NCBI GenBank assembly: GCA_900762805.1
Contig: CAAFHY010000156.1
Coordinates: 1-7,863 of the forward strand
Length of the DNA: 7,863 bases
Direction: 5' to 3'
Origin: Oscillospiraceae bacterium
Lineage (GTDB): Bacteria; Bacillota; Clostridia; Oscillospirales; Ruminococcaceae
Shown here: positions 1-6,400 of the stretch, piece after piece
Layout of the letters: the number at the start of each line of letters is the position of its first letter
Position numbering within the stretch: the stretch's first letter is position 1
Position numbers and translations under genes: made by a program
The notes under the pieces: generated by a model
What the model was told of the DNA's origin: nothing
The model's input: only the letters and a program-made list of their open reading frames with translations
Databases searched by the model: none

Positions 1-158
1 AGCGCCTCCCTCATATTCTTAAGATTTGCAGGCAGCTTTAAGTGTGTCTGCTGAGTTTACTTTACATCGTCAGCCGGCTTTGGGCTGCCCGTGATACGAT
101 GGCTGCAAAGCAGCAGGGTCAGGCTCCGGCACCTCCGGTTGAACCGTAAGGCTGCTTT
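1..158 (-). promoter_or_regulatory. Structured 5' leader, class unidentified
   Basis: The stretch lies between a good promoter and a likely ribosome binding site at the left edge, so it should be the untranslated leader of the off-window gene. Two helices can be read directly. Helix 1 is a perfect 10-bp pairing of 151-160 with 105-114 enclosing 36 bases (115-150), which contain the small repeats CGGTTCAACCG and CCGGAGGTGCCGG. Helix 2 pairs 96-101 with 65-70 (6 bp) and, after an 8-base bulge (88-95), 83-87 with 71-75 (5 bp, 7-base loop). The 3' arm of helix 1 can also fold locally (GCTGC-TTT-GCAGC), so two states are possible. I compared it by eye with the motifs I remember of cobalamin, TPP, FMN, SAM, c-di-AMP, ZTP, THF and T-box leaders and recognised none. 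No intrinsic terminator is visible inside it, so if it regulates, translation control or simple mRNA stabilisation is more likely. The regulatory role is inference. Confidence 0.4.
5..12 (-). promoter_or_regulatory. Probable ribosome binding site of a gene starting just beyond the left edge
   Basis: Read on the minus strand, the last bases of the window contain GAGGGAGG, a strong match to the Shine-Dalgarno consensus, with only four bases left before the edge. A start codon a few bases outside the window would be correctly spaced. An alternative is the ATG at 14-12, which overlaps this purine run and would begin a protein Met-Arg-Glu-Ala, but it has no good site of its own upstream. The gene product cannot be determined from this window. 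The preceding promoter and leader (193-13) would belong to this gene. Confidence 0.4.
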
Positions 159-164
159 GCCAAC

Positions 165-193
165 AGTATAGACGAAACGCCGCCGGTTTGCAA
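165..193 (-). promoter_or_regulatory. Sigma-70/SigA-type promoter for the left-edge leader
   Basis: On the minus strand there is TTGCAA at 193-188, a 17-bp spacer, and TATACT at 170-165. The -10 matches five of six consensus bases and the spacing is ideal. Transcription would start near 158, within or next to the first arm of the leader's 10-bp helix, so the RNA would begin with a hairpin. The -35 box lies nine bases past the T-run of the preceding gene's terminator, which supports this being a separate transcription unit. Confidence 0.65.
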
Positions 194-202
194 TGCGGGG
201 TG

Positions 203-231
203 AAAAAACGGCGCCCGCCTGGCGGGCGCCG
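203..231 (-). terminator. Intrinsic terminator of the HicB/DinB-like gene
   Basis: A 10-bp perfect GC-rich stem pairs 231-222 with 218-209 around a three-base loop (219-221). On the minus strand it is followed directly by six T residues (208-203). It begins 31 bases after the stop codon of the 263-970 gene and is a textbook Rho-independent terminator for it. Confidence 0.9.
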
Positions 232-262
232 CAGCGATCTTGCGGGGAAAAGCCGCATCCTG

Positions 263-970
263 TCACACCCCAAAGAAAAACGGGTCGGCGAGGACGGCGG
301 AGGGAAAGGCGGCGCGCGCCAGGCGGTACATGGCTCGCGCGTGGATCCTGTCGTGCCAGATAAAACGCCGCAGTACCTTGCGCAGCGACCAGATCTCGTC
401 GTAGCTGCCGACACGGGGCGGCGCGGTGAGAAAGCCGGCTGTCTGCTCCAGCATATCAAAGCCTCTCTGGCGGCATTCGAGGATGGTGCCGCCGTTGTCC
501 GCCTCCAGCCCCAGCTCGCCGAAGTAATAGGCATTGACATTTTTGGTGTGCTCATACATTTCGGCCGCCGTGCGCGGAACGGGGCCGTAGAAGGTCTCCC
601 GTGCGGGCAGGCTGCTGTGGGTCTTATCGGGGATGCTTTGGTAGAGTGCGCCGAAATCGGCCGCTGAGCGCAGCGCCAGCCGCTTGAGCGCCCGGTATTC
701 ATCCTCGCACAGCGGCAGGCGCTCGCAGTCAAGGATGATATCGGAATCGGCGTCGCTCACCGTCAGACTGCTGACATTTTCCTGGCAAACAGCCGGCTCA
801 ATCGATGCGGGTGCCGGCTGCCCCAGCCACCGGCAGTAGCGGCCGATCTCGTCCGGCAGCTTGTCGAGAGCCTCTGTCAGTGAGCGGCCGCGGGCGTAGG
901 CCCCTACCTGCTCGACGGCGTATAAAAGCGTGCTGTCGCCGTTGTGCTCCCAGGCGCAGTTGATTTTCAT
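263..970 (-). CDS. Two-domain protein: HicB-like N-terminus plus DinB-like metal-binding domain
   Basis: The gene encodes 235 residues. The ATG at 970-968 is chosen because AGGAGGT lies seven bases upstream; an in-frame extension to 1216 is low-complexity and has no ribosome site. Residues 1-50 resemble the HicB antitoxin-like fold: a short strand pair followed by GAYARGRSLTEAL (23-35), which matches the HicB pattern of a Gly-rich turn then an amphipathic helix. Residues 90-235 look like the DinB/YfiT four-helix bundle. His141 in YEHTKNVNAYY and the His206/His210 pair (H-x3-H) in WHDRIHARAMYR fit the three-histidine metal site of that family. The middle (52-85) is probably a linker. DinB-family proteins include thiol-dependent transferases and many members of unknown function, so the reaction cannot be named. 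No hicA toxin gene is next to it, which argues against a classical HicAB pair. It has its own terminator and appears monocistronic. The fold assignments are from motif reading only; the DinB part is the surer one. Confidence 0.8.
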   Translation of the reverse strand: MKINCAWEHNGDSTLLYAVEQVGAYARGRSLTEALDKLPDEIGRYCRWLGQPAPASIEPAVCQENVSSLTVSDADSDIILDCERLPLCEDEYRALKRLALRSAADFGALYQSIPDKTHSSLPARETFYGPVPRTAAEMYEHTKNVNAYYFGELGLEADNGGTILECRQRGFDMLEQTAGFLTAPPRVGSYDEIWSLRKVLRRFIWHDRIHARAMYRLARAAFPSAVLADPFFFGV

Positions 971-1340
971 GGCGATACCTCCTGAAGATGGCCGTTTGCG
1001 CCGGCAGGCCGACGGAAAACGGGGAAAAGCATTATGTGACGGGCGGCGCGTTGTACGGCCGTGCCCGACGCGGGCCGAAGGGGGCGGAGCCGCCCGCGGC
1101 AAAAGCAGAGGATCGGCTGTCATGAGCGGTGCCGGCGCTTTCCCCTTTCCCCTGCCCCGAAAAGCAGGAAGACGCCGCGCGGCAAAGAAAAAAGCGGCGC
1201 GGAGTCTGCCCCGCACTGCTGCCGGGCGGCATCAGAGCGGGAAAGCGTGCGGCGCGTCCCGCTCTTTCCCGCCGTCGGTTGAAGGATAAATGCCTAAATG
1301 CTCCCGCGCGGCCTTCTGCCCGCCGGAAAAGCCGGCGGAT
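971..1340. other. GC-rich intergenic region without a convincing gene
   Basis: The open frames here are GC-rich, Arg/Pro/Ala/Ser-heavy shadows with no ribosome sites, so I call no gene. The region holds a perfect 9-bp inverted repeat (1234-1242 with 1257-1265, 14-base loop), a 7-bp one (1320-1326 with 1332-1338, loop AAAAG) just past the tRNA terminator, and a short one at 1082-1095. None is followed by a clear T-run. A weak promoter for the 263-970 gene may use CATAAT at 1036-1031 on the minus strand, which would give a leader of about 54 bases, but no good -35 box sits at the right distance. Confidence 0.5.
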
Positions 1341-1372
1341 AAAACAAAATCCATCCTCGACGAGGATGGATT
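1341..1372 (-). terminator. Intrinsic terminator of the tRNA unit
   Basis: A perfect inverted repeat covers 1348-1372: two 12-base arms around a single central base, in practice a stem of about ten pairs with a small loop. On the minus strand it leads into TTTTGTTTT (1349-1341). It starts eight bases after the CCA end of tRNA-Glu and closes the Met-Glu tRNA transcript. Confidence 0.9.
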
Positions 1373-1380
1373 GCCGCCTT

Positions 1381-1455
1381 TGGTGACCCGTACGGGATTT
1401 GAACCCATGTTACCGCCGTGAAAGGGCGGTGTCTTAACCACTTGACCAACGGGCC
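1381..1455 (-). tRNA. tRNA-Glu (anticodon UUC)
   Basis: All four arms of a 75-nt cloverleaf can be drawn, including the encoded CCA (1383-1381). The acceptor stem pairs GGCCCGT with ACGGGTC with one G-U pair at 2-71. The D arm stem is GTC/GAC. The anticodon stem is CCGCC/GGCGG with loop CTTTCAC, placing UUC at 1422-1420. The T arm is ATGGG/CCCGT with loop TTCAAAT. The discriminator base is A. It reads GAA and GAG codons. It lies four bases after the tRNA-Met gene and is the second member of that transcript. Confidence 0.97.
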
Positions 1456-1459
1456 GGGA

Positions 1460-1536
1460 TGGTAGCGGCAACTGGATTCGAACCAGTGACACTCCGGGTA
1501 TGAACCGAATGCTCTAGCCAACTGAGCTATGCCGCC
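1460..1536 (-). tRNA. tRNA-Met (anticodon CAU), probably elongator
   Basis: This is a complete 77-nt cloverleaf with encoded CCA (1462-1460). The anticodon loop is TTCATAC on a TTCGG/CCGGA stem, the T arm is ACTGG/CCAGT with loop TTCGAAT, and the D stem is GCTC/GAGC. The anticodon stem lacks the three consecutive G-C pairs of initiator tRNA, and base 1 is G facing U72 rather than the initiator C1-A72 mismatch. An elongator is therefore favoured. A CAU-anticodon tRNA can also be the lysidine-modified isoleucine tRNA; the overall sequence resembles elongator tRNA-Met of Gram-positives as I recall it, but this was not checked by alignment. Confidence 0.93.
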
Positions 1537-1551
1537 ATATCAGCGAGATTT

Positions 1552-1580
1552 ATTATGCTGTTAAAAAGCCGGTTTGTCAA
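1552..1580 (-). promoter_or_regulatory. Strong SigA-type promoter of the tRNA-Met/tRNA-Glu unit
   Basis: On the minus strand there is a perfect TTGACA (1580-1575), exactly 17 spacer bases, and CATAAT (1557-1552), a five-of-six match. The start would fall near 1545, leaving a 5' leader of about nine bases before tRNA-Met, which is usual for stable RNA. It sits only eleven bases beyond the ppa terminator. Confidence 0.92.
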
Positions 1581-1591
1581 CAGAAATTTGC

Positions 1592-1616
1592 AAAAAAACG
1601 GCGGGGCGGCCCCGCC
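1592..1616 (-). terminator. Intrinsic terminator of ppa
   Basis: A stem of seven G-C pairs (1616-1610 with 1606-1600) around a three-base loop is followed, after a single G, by seven T residues (1598-1592) on the minus strand. It lies 17 bases past the ppa stop codon and separates ppa from the tRNA promoter. Confidence 0.93.
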
Positions 1617-1633
1617 CAGCCGAAAAAGAGCCG

Positions 1634-2167
1634 TTACCGGCAGAATTTGTCGATATAGTTGGACAGGCAGTGCTCGATGATCTTTCGGGCCTCATCGGCG
1701 CCCGACACCTCTCTGACATCGGTTTCCTTCTGTTCCAGATTCTTATAGACGAGGAAAAAGTGCCGCATCTCGCTGTAGACATGATCCGGCAGCTCGCTGA
1801 TCTCATGGAAGCCATTGTAGGTGGGGTCGCCGAAGGGGACGGCGATGATTTTCTCATCCAGCTTGCCCGAATCGAGCATTCTGATGACGCCGATGGGGTG
1901 ACAGCGCACCAGACTGAGCGGCGCGATGGGCTCGGTGCAGATGACCAGCACGTCGAGCGGATCGTTGTCGTTGGCCCAGGTGCGGGGAATGAAGCCGTAG
2001 TTGGCGGGGTACTGGGTCGAGGTGTAGAGGACGCGGTCGAGGATGATATGGCCGGTCTCCTTGTCAAGTTCGTACTTGTTTTTGGAGCCCTTCTCGATCT
2101 CGATGACGGCGATGAAGTCGTCAGGCGTGATGCGGTGGGGGTTGATGTCGTGCCAGATGTTGTTCAT
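1634..2167 (-). CDS. ppa: Inorganic pyrophosphatase, family I
   Basis: This cytoplasmic enzyme hydrolyses pyrophosphate to two phosphates and so drives nucleic acid synthesis and aminoacyl-tRNA formation. It has 177 residues; the E. coli enzyme has 176. The signature DNDPLDV places the metal-binding aspartates at 67, 69 and 72. The other expected active-site residues are visible: Glu25, Lys31, Glu33, Arg45, Tyr57, Asp99, Asp104, Lys106 and the Tyr141-Lys142 pair. The ATG at 2167-2165 follows GAGGAGGAAC at good distance. Family I is notable because many Bacillota, such as B. subtilis, use the unrelated family II enzyme; clostridia vary, and a membrane pyrophosphatase elsewhere cannot be excluded. 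The gene ends at a strong terminator. I see no clear promoter in the 136-base gap upstream, which holds short GC-rich inverted repeats (one at 2214-2228), so it may be read through from the lipoprotein gene. Confidence 0.97.
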   Translation of the reverse strand: MNNIWHDINPHRITPDDFIAVIEIEKGSKNKYELDKETGHIILDRVLYTSTQYPANYGFIPRTWANDNDPLDVLVICTEPIAPLSLVRCHPIGVIRMLDSGKLDEKIIAVPFGDPTYNGFHEISELPDHVYSEMRHFFLVYKNLEQKETDVREVSGADEARKIIEHCLSNYIDKFCR

Positions 2168-2303
2168 TTTCTGTTCCTCCTCAGAATATGGTACACGGTT
2201 GCCAAAAGGCGCGCCGGTGGGGCCGGCCGGACGGGCGCATAGGGGCGGACAGCCCCCGCGCCGCCGGCTTGCAGGCTCCCATCTGCGCGCCGCGGTCCAA
2301 GGA

Positions 2304-3362
2304 TCAAAGACCCTTGATCTTTTTTACACTGTAATAATCGACGGCCTTCTGATCGACCTCAAAGCTGACCTGCTCGCCGGCCATTTTGCTGAGAAGCTCC
2401 AGATATTCGTCGCTCTTGAGCGCCTGCAGTGCCGTAGTGCGCAGCGAGCTGAAGGATTCGGCATCGGTAAAGGCGGCCTCGCGCACAAAGACGTAGTTGG
2501 TGCCGCCGACCGTAAAGGTATTGGCCTTGCCGATCTCGGTGGAGAGAGCCGCCTTGATGTGTTCGGCCGAATAGCCTGACAGGCCCTCGTACATGGTGAC
2601 GGCGGTCAGCTTGCTTTCGGCCGTTTCGGCTGTCAGCAGGTCGCCGCCCGTGTAGCCAAGCGTCTCCTGAACGGGGGTGTAATAGGCAACCAGCGCGTCG
2701 GTAAAGGACATCCCGCCGTTGACGGCGTCGGCAATGGTCTGGGCGGCCTCGGTGGCTGCGGCGATCTGCTCGGCGGTCAGATCGCTGCCGTCCTGCTGCT
2801 TGAGCGGGAAGGTGATCATTTTAACAGCGCTGTAGTGGCTGTTGTAGTATTCCATCAGCTCGGAGACGGGCACCTCGTACTCGCCGCCCTCGCCGTAGTA
2901 TTTGCTGAATACCATGGTGGATTTCTGCTCCAGCATCGCCATGGCGGCATAGGTGCTGTAGCTGATGCCGTTTTTCTCCAGACTGGAGGAGGCGCTGTTG
3001 TTCCAATAATACTGGGAATAGTACTGCACCTGATATTCGGTCAGCACGTCCATTTCAAGCCCCAGACGCTCGAATTCCTTTTCGATGACGATGTCGCGGG
3101 CGGCGTATTCCAAAGCCAGCTTCTGGATGTACTGCTCGGCGGGCTGGCCGTCGATCTCGGTTTTGAGCAGCTCGGCCAGCGAGCTTGCCTTCTGCTTATC
3201 AATGGTGTCCTTGGCGGCATAATACTGATAGAGCAGGTACTGGCCGGCCGACAGCTTTTTATCTTCGCCGTAGGTGGCGACGGTGTCGGGATTGTAGCAG
3301 GCGCAGAGGGCCAGCATAAGGGCTACGGCCAGCAGGGCGCACAGGATCCTTTTCAGTTTCAT
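2304..3362 (-). CDS. SurA/PrsA-like foldase lipoprotein with a divergent parvulin region
   Basis: The product has 352 residues and an N-terminal lipoprotein signal: basic MKLKR, a hydrophobic stretch (6-19), and a lipobox Leu-Cys-Ala-Cys with the probable lipid-bearing Cys22. It is therefore exported and tethered to the outer face of the membrane. Residues 35-175 are helical and rich in Tyr, Gln and Glu, as in SurA_N-type chaperone domains. Residues 180-298 follow the parvulin (PpiC) outline: KMITFPL strand, a helical insert with MSFTDALVAYYT (218-229), a Gly-Gly-Asp turn (239-241), then GGTNYVFVREAAF (286-298). The usual parvulin catalytic pattern is not obvious, so isomerase activity is doubtful and a chaperone role is safer. 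As I recall, clostridial genomes often have such a gene right after mfd, which supports the call. The ATG at 3362 has CGAGGAAAA about ten bases upstream, and a dedicated promoter lies at 3427-3399. Its substrates are unknown. Confidence 0.85.
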   Translation of the reverse strand: MKLKRILCALLAVALMLALCACYNPDTVATYGEDKKLSAGQYLLYQYYAAKDTIDKQKASSLAELLKTEIDGQPAEQYIQKLALEYAARDIVIEKEFERLGLEMDVLTEYQVQYYSQYYWNNSASSSLEKNGISYSTYAAMAMLEQKSTMVFSKYYGEGGEYEVPVSELMEYYNSHYSAVKMITFPLKQQDGSDLTAEQIAAATEAAQTIADAVNGGMSFTDALVAYYTPVQETLGYTGGDLLTAETAESKLTAVTMYEGLSGYSAEHIKAALSTEIGKANTFTVGGTNYVFVREAAFTDAESFSSLRTTALQALKSDEYLELLSKMAGEQVSFEVDQKAVDYYSVKKIKGL

Positions 3363-3398
3363 GATTGGTTTTCCTCGGATTACTTTTTGAGTTTACTT

Positions 3399-3427
3399 AT
3401 TATACAATACTTTTTCGACTTTGTCTA
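3399..3427 (-). promoter_or_regulatory. SigA-type promoter of the foldase lipoprotein gene
   Basis: On the minus strand there is TAGACA (3427-3422, five of six consensus bases), a 17-bp spacer, and a perfect TATAAT (3404-3399). The -35 box begins with the TAG stop codon of mfd, so the promoter is embedded at the end of that gene. Transcription would start near 3392, leaving a leader of about 30 bases. The AT-rich patch stands out against its GC-rich surroundings. Confidence 0.85.
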
Positions 3428-6400
3428 CCTCTGTTTTAAGGGCGGCTGAGCCGGCGGGGCGGCCGCCTCGCTTTTCAGCTGCTCCAGCGCCGCAAGCAGG
3501 CGGCGCAGCACCACGGTGGCGCGTTCGCCGTTCAGGTCGGCTATGATGCAGCAGCGGCCCTTCGGCTCGACGCGGATGGGCCGCAGCCCGGTGCGCGTGT
3601 AGCGGCGGATGAGGTCGGCGTCAAGCCGCTCGCAGTAAAGGCAGACGCTGTCGCCCCGGCTTTTGACCTCGTAGAAGCCCAGCCGCTCGGCCGCCGTGCG
3701 GATGAGGGCAACGGCGATGAGGTCGTCAACGCTGTCAGGCAGCGTGCCGAAGCGGTCGCGGAATTCATCGGCGGCGTCGGCGGCGCTTTCCTCGGAGTTG
3801 ACGGCGGCCACGCGCTTGTACATCTCGATGCGCACGGCGGGGTCGGAGATATAGCTCTCCGGCAGGTGGGCATCGACTGTGATATCGACAAGGCACTCCG
3901 GCACGGCGGGCCGTGCGACGCCCTTCTCGTCGTTGATGGCGTCCTCCAATATCTTGATATACATATCGTAGCCCACCGCGTGCATATGGCCGCTCTGACT
4001 GGCGTTAAGGAAATTGCCGGCGCCGCGGATCTGGAGGTCGCGCATGGCGATTTTGTAGCCGCTGCCGAAATCGGTGAAATCGCGGATGGCCGACAGGCGC
4101 TTGGTGGCTACCTCGGTCAGCACCTTGTCGCGCCGGAATGTAAAGTAGGCGTAGGCGCGGCGGCTGCTGCGCCCGACGCGGCCGCGCAGCTGGTAGAGCT
4201 GCGACAGACCCATGGCGTCGGCGTTTTCAACGATGAGCGTGTTGCAGTTGGGCACATCGACGCCCGTCTCGATGATGGTGGTGCAGACAAGGATATCGCA
4301 CTCGCCGCCCAGCAGCCTGGCCCACACGCGCGACAGCGAGGCCTCGTCCATCTTTCCGTGGGCGATCTCGATATGTGCGTCGGGGGCCAGCCGGCGCAGC
4401 CGCTCGGCGCAGCTCTCGATATCCTCTACATGATTGTGAAGATAATAGACCTGCCCGCCGCGGGCCAGCTCGCGCCGGATGGCGTCGCCGATGAGGCTGT
4501 CGTCGTACTCAACGACGTAGGTCTGCACCGGCTGGCGGCCCTGCGGCGCCTGCTCGATGACCGACATATCGCGGATGCCGCTCAGCGCCATGCTCAGGGT
4601 GCGCGGGATGGGAGTGGCCGACAGTGTCAGCACATCGACCCCGGCCGCCGCCTGCTTGAGCTTTTCCTTATGCGCCACGCCGAAGCGCTGCTCCTCATCG
4701 ACGATGAGGAGCCCAAGCTTTTTGAACTGGATATCCTTCTGCAGCAGCCGATGGGTGCCGATGGCGATATCGACCGAGCCGTCGCGGATGCCCTTGACGG
4801 CCTCCTTGACCTGAAGCGGCGTTGAAAAGCGCGACAGCATGGCGATGCGAACGGGGAAGCCGTCGAACCGTTCAAGGAAGGACTGATAATGCTGCCACGC
4901 CAGAATGGTGGTGGGCACGAGCAGCGCGCACTGATAACCGCCGTCCACGCATTTGAAGGCGGCGCGCATGGCGACCTCGGTTTTGCCGACACCGACGTCA
5001 CCGCACAGAAGGCGGTCCATAGGGCGGCTGCGCTCCATGTCCTGCTTGACCTCGCCGATGCTGCGCATCTGGTCGTCGGTTTCGCTGTAGGCAAAGCGCA
5101 GCTCGAAGTCGCGCTGCCAGTCGTCGTCCTCCGGGAAGCGGACGCCCTGCTCCTTTTCACGGCGGGCGTAGAGCTGGATCAGCTCCTTGGCCATGTCGCG
5201 GGCGCTGCGGTAGACGCTCTGGCGCGTTTTCTGCCACTCGCCCGAATTGAGGCGGGCGATGGGGGGCTCCTTCTGCTCGGAGGGCGCGACATACTGCGAT
5301 ACCTGATCGAGCTGGGTGACCGGCACATACAGCACGTCGCCGCCCTTGTAGTTGATGGTGATATAATCCTTGACAACGCCATGGAAGTCGATGGTCTTGA
5401 TGCCGGCGTAGACGCCGATGCCGTGACTGGCGTGGACAACATAATCGCCCTTGCTGATATCGGAAAGCGAGCCGATGCCGCGCCCGCTTTTGCGGTAGGA
5501 GCGGGAGGAGGCCGACAGCTGCTCATGCCGGGTGGTCGATATCACACAGATGCCGAAGGCCGGGATGAGAAAGCCGCGGTTGAGAGACAGGTGGGTGACC
5601 GATATGCAGTCGGGCTGTACGATAACGTCGGTGGTGACGGCGGCCGTCAGCCCCTCGCGCAGCAGGTCATCGCACATATTGCGGGCGGCGCGACGGGTGC
5701 CGGCCAGCACCGCCACCTGATAGTTTTTCTCCTGGTAGCCGCGGGCGTCCTCACGCAGCTGGCGGCTGTCTCCGCCCCAGCGCAGCTCGGTGCAGCCGCG
5801 CAGGCTGAGAACCGTGCTGAGGCGCGCGCCGACGTCGCGGGTAAAGGCCTCGAAATAGGCCGAGACGCGCTCGGCCGGCAGCGGCTTGGGCAGGAAAAAG
5901 CGGTAGTGCCCGCGGCTGAGCAGCCCGCCCTCGACCAGCGCCGAAAGCTCCTGCTCGCCGCACAGCAGCCCGTTTTTGGCGCGCTCCTGCACCTCGGCCG
6001 CCGAACAGACAAAAACCGGCGCGTCGGGCAGAAAGTCGAACAGCGTTTCGCATTTTTCCCACAAAAAGGGCATATAGCGGTCGCCGGTCGGCGGCTCGCC
6101 GCCGCTTTGCAGCAGCTCGGCGTCGCGCAGGTAGATGCTTTTCAGCTTTTCGGGGGCGCCGGCGGCTGCCTTCCGTATTGTGTCGGCCAGCGCCGGCGGG
6201 ATCAGCGTTTCGCGGGCGGGCGAAAGGAACACTTCTGCGATGGAGACGCTGCGCCGCTGCGTTGCGGCGTCGATGCGGAACATTTCCTCCACCGTGTCGC
6301 CGAAATAGTCGAGCCGCACCGGCGTGTCGCTGGTGCAGGGGAAGATATCGACGATGCCGCCGCGCACAGCGAACTGGCCGGAGGCCTCGACCTCCGACAC

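Noticed and set aside
263..970. A HicAB toxin-antitoxin locus
   Set aside because: Only a HicB-like segment is present, fused to a DinB-like domain. There is no short HicA-like gene next to it on either strand.
971..1216. N-terminal extension of the HicB/DinB-like protein
   Set aside because: The upstream residues are Arg/Pro/Ala/Ser-rich with no ribosome site, whereas AGGAGGT lies directly before the ATG at 970.
1320..1338. Second terminator after the tRNA unit
   Set aside because: A 7-bp GC stem is present, but no T-run follows on either strand, and a complete terminator already lies at 1341-1372.
2168..2303. Possible repeat element or terminator between the lipoprotein gene and ppa
   Set aside because: Short GC-rich inverted repeats are present (for example 2214-2228), but the nearest T-run on the minus strand is only four bases and lies several bases away from the stem, and no second copy is visible in the window.
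3866..4825. Plus-strand open frame of 319 codons inside mfd
   Set aside because: Same cause: it lies opposite the Mfd helicase core, has composition typical of antisense frames, and carries no family motif.
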